Assembly: GCA_964445715.1 (NCBI GenBank)
Contig: CAYULJ010000015.1
Location: 1-20,061, forward strand
Reading direction: 5' to 3'
DNA: 20,061 nt
Source: CAYPYS01 sp964445715
GTDB taxonomy: Bacteria > Omnitrophota > Gorgyraeia > Gorgyraeales > Gorgyraeaceae
Shown: piece after piece, positions 13,412-19,447 of the stretch
How the letters are laid out: every line of letters starts with the position of its first letter
How positions within the stretch are numbered: position 1 is the first letter of the stretch
Program-made: the position numbers and the translations under genes
The notes under the pieces: generated by a model
Told to the model about the DNA's origin: nothing
The model's database searches: none
What the model saw: the letters and a program-made list of their open reading frames with translations, nothing else

Positions 13412-16114
13412 ATGAAAAAAAAGAAACTTTTCTTGATAGACGGAAATTCTTATTGTTATAGGGCATATTACGCCATTAAGGACCTTAAAAACTCCAAGGG
13501 GCAGCCTACAAACGCTGTCTATGGATTCATATTGATGTTGAAAAAACTACTCGGCACAGAAAAGCCTGACTATCTTGCTATAGCGTTCGATCTAAAAGGT
13601 CCGACTTTTAGGCATGAAAAGTTTAAAGAGTATAAGGCCAAGAGAAAACCAATGCCTGATGACCTTGTATCGCAGCTGCCTCTGATAAAAGACACTGTCC
13701 GGGCTTACAATATCCCGATATTCGAAATGGAAGGGTATGAAGCTGACGATGTATTGGCTACTGTGGCCAAAAAGATATCGGATGAAGGCGTGAATGTCTA
13801 TATAGTCACGGGAGACAAGGATGCGCTACAACTAGTCAATGATAGGATAAAAATATACAATACGCATAAGGAAGGCCTTATCTACGACGAAAAATCCGTC
13901 AAGGAGAGATTCTCTGGCTTGGGACCTGAAAATATCGTGGATTTTATGGCGCTCGCAGGTGACGCGAGCGACAATATACCCGGCGTGAAGGGCATAGGAG
14001 AGAAGACAGCCATTGAGATGATAAAGGAGTTCACCAATATAGAAAATTTGTACAAAAATCTCGATAAGATAAAGAGCGAGTCAAAAAGGCAGCTATTGGA
14101 AAAAGAGGAAGAAAATGCCAGGATGTCAAAAGAGCTAGCCACTGTGGATATATCTGTGCCTATAGATACAGAACTCGGCGCTATGCAGGTAACAGAGCCT
14201 GACAGCGCAAGGCTTCTTCAGATCTTCAAAGAGCTGGAATTCACATATTTTGCCAAAGAGATCTCTTCTGACGATTCAGATGTGCGACGAGAAGCCTGCT
14301 ATAAGACGATCGTCGACAAAAAGGAGTTCGACGGATTCGTGGAAAAATTAAAGAAACAGAAAACATTTGTGCTGGATTTTGAGACTACGGGGCCAAATCC
14401 CCTGGTCGCAGAAGCCATCGGCGTTTCTTTTTGCTGGGAGGCAAGTAAGGCGTATTACGTGCCACTGGCGAATAAGGGTGAAGGATTAAGGGTGAGGGGT
14501 GAAAGCATTGATACGGAATATGCCTTCAAGTTATTAAAACCGATTTTAGAAGATGAAAAAGTAAAAAAGACAGGACAGAATATAAAATATGAAAAGCTGG
14601 TCCTTTCCAGATATGACATAGTCTTGAAGGGGATCGAGTTCGACACAATGGTAGCTTCTTATTTGCTCAATCCTTCGAAAATGAATCATAATTTGGATGA
14701 TCTCGCATTTGAACACCTTAGCCATAAGACGATCTCCTTGGCTGACATCTTGGGAAGCGGGAAGAAAAAAATAACCATGAGGGAAGTCCCTCTGGAGAAG
14801 ATCTCACAATATTGCTGCGAAGATAGTGATGTGACTCTGAGGCTGAGGAAAGTCTTCGAAGGAGAGCTTTTTAAAAAGGAGCTGGATAAACTTTTTAAAG
14901 ACATAGAGCTTCCTTTAATAGATGTACTCTGCAACATGGAAAAGAATGGCGTAAAGATCGATGTTGAGTTTTTGAAAAAGGCATCCAAGGCCTCGGAAAA
15001 AGAACTATCCGGTATCGTGGCAAATATTTATAAGATGGCAGGAGAAGAGTTTAATATAAACTCACCCAAACAACTAAGCGGGGTGTTGTTTGAGAAGCTG
15101 GGGCTGCCGGTTATAAAAAAGACAAAAACAGGTATCTCTACTGATGTGAGCGTACTAGAAAGATTATCAGTGGTGCACCCTTTACCAAAAGAACTTTTGC
15201 GCTATAGAGAATTAACCAAGTTAAAGTCGACCTATATAGATGCCTTGCCAGAGCTTATAAACCCAGAGACCAAAAGACTTCATACTTCGTTCAATCAGAC
15301 TGTTACAGCTACAGGCAGGCTTTCTTCGAGTAATCCTAATTTACAAAATATACCTATTAAGACAGCACAGGGCCGAGAGATCAGGAAGGCATTTATCGCG
15401 GACAAAGGGAATTTGATCGTAGCTGCGGATTACTCTCAGATAGAATTAAGGATATTAGCTCATTTATCGAGAGATGAACAGCTCATGACTGCCTTTGAAA
15501 AAGAAATGGATATCCATGCGTACACAGCTTCCCTGGTCTTCGGGGTCGACGAAGAAGATGTCACGTCTGAGATGAGGTCAAATGCAAAAGCTGTAAATTT
15601 TGGCATAGTCTATGGCATGAGCGCGTATGGCCTGTCCCGGAGCCTGGCGATCGATCCAGCAAGTGCGCAAAATTTCATAGACGCTTATTTCGAAAGATAT
15701 CCCATGGTCAAGATCTATATGGAAGAAAAAATAGAAGAGGCAAGAGACGCGGGTTATGTGACAACGCTTTTTAATAGGCGTAGATATATCCCTGAAATAA
15801 GGACCGGAAACATGAAAGAGCAGCAACAGGCTGAGCGGATAGCGATCAATGCGCCTATACAGGGATCTGCCGCAGACCTTATAAAGATCGCCATGATCAA
15901 TATCGATGAAGACCTGAAAAAGAAAAACCTTTCGTCAATAATGACATTACAGGTGCATGATGAATTGGTCTTTGAAGTACCAAAAAAAGAGCTCGAGGAG
16001 ATGCGCGATCTTATAAAAAATAGGATGGAAGGCGCTGTAAAGTTACAGGTACCTGTAAAGGTAAGCGTCAAGTACGGCAAGAACTGGTTGGAAACAAAAG
16101 AATTGGACTCTTAA
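13412..16114 (+). CDS. polA: DNA polymerase I
   Basis: Pol I fills gaps and removes RNA primers during replication and repair. The 900-residue protein has all three domains. The 5'-3' nuclease (1-285) includes D-G-N-S at 10, E-A-D-D-V at 110 and G-D-A-S-D-N-I-P-G-V at 183. The 3'-5' exonuclease (about 300-485) has D322 and E324 in L-D-F-E-T-T and Y467/D471 in Y-C-C-E-D, but glutamate E394 stands where E. coli has D424. The polymerase domain has D673 in A-A-D-Y-S-Q-I-E-L-R, motif B R722, K726, F730, Y734, and D850/E851 in Q-V-H-D-E-L. Residues 355-364 come from an in-frame heptad repeat. No ribosome site precedes ATG 13412; the 76-nt gap upstream holds nothing recognisable. The TAA stop lies in palindrome copy E. 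Confidence 0.97.
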   Translation: MKKKKLFLIDGNSYCYRAYYAIKDLKNSKGQPTNAVYGFILMLKKLLGTEKPDYLAIAFDLKGPTFRHEKFKEYKAKRKPMPDDLVSQLPLIKDTVRAYNIPIFEMEGYEADDVLATVAKKISDEGVNVYIVTGDKDALQLVNDRIKIYNTHKEGLIYDEKSVKERFSGLGPENIVDFMALAGDASDNIPGVKGIGEKTAIEMIKEFTNIENLYKNLDKIKSESKRQLLEKEEENARMSKELATVDISVPIDTELGAMQVTEPDSARLLQIFKELEFTYFAKEISSDDSDVRREACYKTIVDKKEFDGFVEKLKKQKTFVLDFETTGPNPLVAEAIGVSFCWEASKAYYVPLANKGEGLRVRGESIDTEYAFKLLKPILEDEKVKKTGQNIKYEKLVLSRYDIVLKGIEFDTMVASYLLNPSKMNHNLDDLAFEHLSHKTISLADILGSGKKKITMREVPLEKISQYCCEDSDVTLRLRKVFEGELFKKELDKLFKDIELPLIDVLCNMEKNGVKIDVEFLKKASKASEKELSGIVANIYKMAGEEFNINSPKQLSGVLFEKLGLPVIKKTKTGISTDVSVLERLSVVHPLPKELLRYRELTKLKSTYIDALPELINPETKRLHTSFNQTVTATGRLSSSNPNLQNIPIKTAQGREIRKAFIADKGNLIVAADYSQIELRILAHLSRDEQLMTAFEKEMDIHAYTASLVFGVDEEDVTSEMRSNAKAVNFGIVYGMSAYGLSRSLAIDPASAQNFIDAYFERYPMVKIYMEEKIEEARDAGYVTTLFNRRRYIPEIRTGNMKEQQQAERIAINAPIQGSAADLIKIAMINIDEDLKKKNLSSIMTLQVHDELVFEVPKKELEEMRDLIKNRMEGAVKLQVPVKVSVKYGKNWLETKELDS
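14476..14503. repeat. Degenerate heptanucleotide tandem repeat inside polA
   Basis: Four 7-nt units read GGGTGAA, GGATTAA, GGGTGAG, GGGTGAA. They encode residues 355-364 (K-G-E-G-L-R-V-R-G-E) in the exonuclease domain, just after Y-Y-V-P-L, where other Pol I proteins have a variable loop. The unit is related to the reverse complement of the repeat in prmC. Confidence 0.8.
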
Positions 16115-16150
16115 GTTTACACTTTAACAATGTTAAAGTGTAAACTTAAG
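16110..16150. repeat. 41-bp palindromic element, copy E (polA/coaE junction)
   Basis: A perfect 20-bp inverted repeat around a central A. Bases 3-5 are the polA stop codon. The right end merges into AAGGAGGAG, the coaE ribosome site, 11 nt before the GTG start. Confidence 0.96.
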
Positions 16151-16161
16151 GAGGAGCGAAA

Positions 16162-16764
16162 GTGAAAATGGTAATAGGCATTACAGGGAGCTTTGGGAGC
16201 GGAAAGACAGAGATTGCAAAGATGTTCGGCATGCTCGGTTGCCGCATCATCGATGCTGATAAGATCTGTCATTCCTTGATAAAGCCTCCCGCTGAGGTGT
16301 ACAAAAAAATAATCAAGCATTTTGGACGAGAAGTACTTGCCAAGAATAAAGCCATTGATAGAAAAAAACTAGGGGAAATAGTTTTTAAAGAAAAATCCAA
16401 ACTCTGGCTTTTGAATAAAATAATCCATCCATACGCCATAAGAGAGATCCAAAAGGTCATTCGAAAAGAAAAAAAGAGCAGGGTGATTATTGTAGATGCC
16501 CCTCTTCTTGTCGAAACCAAATTCCATAAAAGGTTGGATAAATTGATTGTTATAAAGATGCGTAAGGACAAGCAAGTCCGCAGGATCATCAGGGCAAAAG
16601 GCATGACCAAAAGAGAGATTTTAGATAGAATCGAGAAGCAGGCGCCTTTGAAAAAAAAGCTGGCGCTTGCCGACTTTATCATAGATAATAATGGTTCAAA
16701 AAAAGAAACTTTGATCCAGGTCAGGAAGATCTGGAAAACACTTAGGGGTGAATTATGCCAGTAA
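16162..16764 (+). CDS. coaE: Dephospho-CoA kinase
   Basis: CoaE phosphorylates the ribose 3'-hydroxyl of dephospho-CoA, the last step of coenzyme A synthesis. The 200-residue protein has the P-loop G-S-F-G-S-G-K-T at 9-16, the D-A-D pair of aspartates at 31-33, the lid-region pattern with R-x3-R-x2-A-K-G-M near 575-595 of the gene, and the I-D-N-N-G-S motif near the C-terminus. The start is GTG 16162, because AAGGAGGAG is about 6 nt upstream; ATG 16168 would be 12 nt away. Replacing the start by the palindrome's ATG does not keep the frame. The gene overlaps rho by 10 nt, so the two are probably co-translated. Confidence 0.94.
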   Translation: MKMVIGITGSFGSGKTEIAKMFGMLGCRIIDADKICHSLIKPPAEVYKKIIKHFGREVLAKNKAIDRKKLGEIVFKEKSKLWLLNKIIHPYAIREIQKVIRKEKKSRVIIVDAPLLVETKFHKRLDKLIVIKMRKDKQVRRIIRAKGMTKREILDRIEKQAPLKKKLALADFIIDNNGSKKETLIQVRKIWKTLRGELCQ

Positions 16765-18020
16765 GCGAAAAATTGGACATCGGGAAATTGAAGTCACTTA
16801 AGATTTCGGAATTAAACAAAATCGCCAGAGACATGAAGGTCAATAATATAAGTGGACTCAAGAAGCAGGATCTTATTTTTAAAGTCCTCCAGGCTCAGAC
16901 AGAGAAATCAGGCCTTATTTTCGGTGAAGGGATACTGGAGACCCTTCCTGACGGGTTTGGTTTTTTGCGTTCACCAAATTATAATTACCTGCCTTGTCCC
17001 GATGATATATACATTTCACCTTCACAGATCAAGAAGTTTTCCATGCGGACAGGTGATACAGTAAGCGGGCAGATCAGGCCGCCTAAAGAGGGTGAAAAAT
17101 ATTTTGCCTTGCTAAAGGTCGAGGCAGTAAATTTCGAATCTCCTGAATCTACAAAAGATAAGATATTGTTCGATAACCTCACCCCTATTTATCCAAATGA
17201 GAGGTATGTACTGGAGTCAAAGAAAAAAGACAATACTACGCGGATCATGGATCTTTTGACCCCGATAGGAAAGGGGCAGAGGGGCATGATCGTCGCGCCT
17301 CCTTATAGCGGCAAGACAATAATCATGCAGAAAGTGGCGAATAGTATTGCTGAAAATTTTCCTGATACCATTATAATGGTGCTTCTGATAGACGAAAGGC
17401 CCGAAGAGGTCACTGACATGGCACGCTCTGTAAAAGGAGAGGTCATAAGCTCCACCTTTGACGAACCGGCAGAGAGACATGTTCAGGTCGCAGAGATGGT
17501 GCTTGAAAAGGCAAAAAGACTGGTCGAGCACAAAAGAGATGTCGTGGTACTTTTGGACAGCATAACTCGCTTAGCAAGGGCATATAATACTGTAGTGCCT
17601 CATTCCGGAAAGATCCTCTCAGGAGGTGTGGATTCTAATGCATTGCATAAACCAAAGAGATTCTTTGGCGCAGCAAGGAACATAGAAGAAGGCGGCAGCT
17701 TGACCGTGATCGCCACTGCGCTAGTAGATACAGGCAGCAGGATGGATGAGGTCATATTCGAAGAATTCAAAGGCACGGGAAATATGGAGCTACAGCTCGA
17801 CAGAAACCTGTTCCAAAGGAGGATCTACCCTGCCATTGATATAAAGAGGTCGAATACGAGAAAAGAAGAGCTTCTCCTGACAGAGAAGGAGCTTCAGAGG
17901 GTATGGATAATGAGAAAGGTCCTGAACGAGCTGAATAGCGTAGAGGCAATGGAGCTTTTGCTGAACAAACTCTCTAAGACAAAGACAAACGAAGAATTCC
18001 TGGAAACCTTGAACAAATAA
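16755..18020 (+). CDS. rho: Transcription termination factor Rho
   Basis: Rho is a hexameric RNA-dependent ATPase that ends transcription at untranslated RNA. The 421-residue protein matches the E. coli length of 419 and has no large N-terminal insertion. The N-terminal Rho domain (6-48) and RNA-binding cold-shock-like domain (55-125, with G-F-G-F-L-R) precede the ATPase core. Walker A reads A-P-P-Y-S-G-K-T at 181-188; the second and third variable positions are unusual because E. coli has P-P-K-A-G-K-T. L-I-D-E-R-P-E-E-V-T-D-M at 211-222 and the Q-loop/R-loop region with K-G-T-G-N-M-E-L are conserved. ATG 16755 overlaps coaE, with AGGGG upstream. In a genome full of intergenic hairpins, Rho is a likely source of 3' ends, since no T-run terminators are seen here. 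Confidence 0.97.
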   Translation: MPVSEKLDIGKLKSLKISELNKIARDMKVNNISGLKKQDLIFKVLQAQTEKSGLIFGEGILETLPDGFGFLRSPNYNYLPCPDDIYISPSQIKKFSMRTGDTVSGQIRPPKEGEKYFALLKVEAVNFESPESTKDKILFDNLTPIYPNERYVLESKKKDNTTRIMDLLTPIGKGQRGMIVAPPYSGKTIIMQKVANSIAENFPDTIIMVLLIDERPEEVTDMARSVKGEVISSTFDEPAERHVQVAEMVLEKAKRLVEHKRDVVVLLDSITRLARAYNTVVPHSGKILSGGVDSNALHKPKRFFGAARNIEEGGSLTVIATALVDTGSRMDEVIFEEFKGTGNMELQLDRNLFQRRIYPAIDIKRSNTRKEELLLTEKELQRVWIMRKVLNELNSVEAMELLLNKLSKTKTNEEFLETLNK

Positions 18021-18033
18021 ATGAGTACGCGAT

Positions 18034-18074
18034 CTTAAGTTTACACTTCAACAATGTTGAAGTGTAAACTTAAG
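18034..18074. repeat. 41-bp palindromic element, copy F (compensated variant)
   Basis: Position 16 of the left arm is C instead of T, and its partner in the right arm is G instead of A, so pairing is complete around a central A. It lies 13 nt after the rho stop and 24 nt before rpmE. Its central ATG at 18054 is in frame with rpmE. Confidence 0.96.
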
Positions 18075-18098
18075 ACAAAGAGACAGAGGGGAGGGGTC

Positions 18099-18299
18099 AT
18101 GAAAGCGAAAATTCATCCAGAATACAAGGACACGACTATTATCTGCGCTTGTGGCGAGGTCGTACATACGCGCTCCACAAAGCAGAATATACGCGTGGAA
18201 ATATGCTCCAAGTGTCACCCGTTCTTTACGGGCAAGCAGAAATTCGTGGATTCTGCCGGTAGGGTAGAGAAGTTCTTGAAGAAATATAAGAAAAAATAA
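18099..18299 (+). CDS. rpmE: 50S ribosomal protein L31 (zinc-binding type)
   Basis: L31 is a small protein of the large ribosomal subunit that bridges to the small subunit. The 66-residue product begins M-K-A-K-I-H-P-E-Y, and carries the four zinc ligands C16, C18, C36 and C39 in C-A-C-G and C-S-K-C-H-P-F-F-T-G. This is the zinc-containing C+ form, as opposed to the zinc-free paralogue induced on zinc starvation. ATG 18099 follows GAGGGG. An ATG at 18054 in the palindrome is in frame and would add 15 residues; the family N-terminus argues against it. The gene is enclosed by two palindromes (copies F and G) and sits between rho and prfA, a common neighbourhood for it. Confidence 0.95.
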   Translation: MKAKIHPEYKDTTIICACGEVVHTRSTKQNIRVEICSKCHPFFTGKQKFVDSAGRVEKFLKKYKKK

Positions 18300-18309
18300 A
18301 AGGCCTGTT

Positions 18310-18362
18310 TCAACCCTTAAGTTTACACTTTAACATTGTTGAAGTGTAAACTTAAGGGTTGA
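18310..18362. repeat. 41-bp palindromic element, copy G, with extended stem
   Basis: The core at 18316-18356 has a central T and one wobble position: left-arm T16 faces G in the right arm, halfway between the consensus T-A and the C-G of copy F. Flanking bases TCAACC and GGTTGA extend pairing by 6 bp, giving 26-bp arms, the longest in the window. A run of four T follows shortly after, too short for a convincing terminator. It lies between rpmE and prfA. Confidence 0.94.
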
Positions 18363-18380
18363 GTTTTACGAAAAAGGGTT

Positions 18381-19445
18381 ATGTTTGAGAAACTGAACTC
18401 TACATTGAAGCGATACGAAGAGATCAAGGTCCTTTTGATGGACAATGAGGTGGCCTCTGACTTGGAGAAATGCCGCAAGCTTGCAAAAGAGCTTTCGTCC
18501 ATGGAAAGCCTTGTCGCGAAATATAAAGAATACAAAAAAATAGTATCCGAAGAGAAAGACGCTAAGAAACTTTTGGAAAAAGAGACGCATGAAGAACTGA
18601 TTGAAATGGCGAAAAACGAACTCGACGATCTGGATAAAAAGAGGAAGACGTTGGAAGCAGAGTTAGAAGAAGCGATTATCGAAGAAGACGTTGACGCAGC
18701 CAAAGACGTGATCATGGAGATAAGAGCTGGGACAGGCGGACACGAGGCCTCGTTATTTGCAGGGGATTTGTTTAGACTATATTCGAAATATGCAGCCAAG
18801 CGCGGCTGGAAAATAGAAGTACTAGATAATCATATAGCTGAAGTAGGCGGTTTCAAGGAAGTAATATTTGCCGTAAAAGGAAAGGACGTATATAAAAATT
18901 TAAAATACGAAAGAGGAGTACATAGGGTGCAGAGAGTTCCGACAACAGAATCCTCAGGCAGGATACACACGTCCGCTGTTACTGTAGCCGTTCTGCCAGA
19001 AGCCGAGGACGTGGATGTGCAGATAAACCCGCAGGAGCTGAGGATCGACACGTATCGGTCCAGCGGCGCAGGCGGTCAGCATGTGAACGTGACAGATTCC
19101 GCAGTCAGGATCACGCATATACCCACGGGTATCGTGGTGCAATGTCAAAACGAGAGATCCCAGCATAAAAATAAAGCTGCCGCAATGAAGGTCTTAAAAG
19201 CAAGGATACTGGAAAGCCTGCGAAGCCAGCAGGAAAAGAAGATGGCAAGCGACAGAAAAAAACAGGTAGGGTCAGGCGACCGCAGCGAAAAGATACGCAC
19301 CTATAATTTTCCTGATAGGCGCGTGACCGATCACAGGATAGGTTTCACCATACATAAGCTAGACAGGGTCATGGAGGGAGAAATAGACGAAGTCATTGAA
19401 GCCCTGCAGTTAGCTGAGAAAAAAATAAAACTGGGACAAAAGTAA
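18381..19445 (+). CDS. prfA: Peptide chain release factor 1
   Basis: RF1 reads UAA and UAG stop codons and triggers peptide release. The 354-residue protein has an N-terminal coiled-coil domain (1-105), then I-R-A-G-T-G-G-H-E-A. The codon-recognition region is R-V-P-T-T-E-S with the P-x-T tripeptide (187-189) that marks RF1 rather than the S-P-F of RF2. The catalytic G-G-Q is at 231-233 in S-G-A-G-G-Q-H-V-N. No frameshift site is present, as expected for RF1. ATG 18381 is preceded by AAAAGGG. It is followed after 2 nt by prmC, whose product methylates the glutamine of this GGQ, the classical prfA-prmC pairing. Genes here use UAA, UAG and UGA as stops, so RF1 is required alongside RF2. Confidence 0.97.
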   Translation: MFEKLNSTLKRYEEIKVLLMDNEVASDLEKCRKLAKELSSMESLVAKYKEYKKIVSEEKDAKKLLEKETHEELIEMAKNELDDLDKKRKTLEAELEEAIIEEDVDAAKDVIMEIRAGTGGHEASLFAGDLFRLYSKYAAKRGWKIEVLDNHIAEVGGFKEVIFAVKGKDVYKNLKYERGVHRVQRVPTTESSGRIHTSAVTVAVLPEAEDVDVQINPQELRIDTYRSSGAGGQHVNVTDSAVRITHIPTGIVVQCQNERSQHKNKAAAMKVLKARILESLRSQQEKKMASDRKKQVGSGDRSEKIRTYNFPDRRVTDHRIGFTIHKLDRVMEGEIDEVIEALQLAEKKIKLGQK

Positions 19446-19447
19446 TC

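Noticed and set aside
2907..18356. The palindromes as a CRISPR array
   Set aside because: Copies are kilobases apart between unrelated genes, with no spacers or cas genes.
18310..18374. Copy G as a Rho-independent terminator between rpmE and prfA
   Set aside because: The stem is AT-rich and is followed only by a short TTTT after several other bases; the other copies have no T-run, and the family explains the hairpin better.
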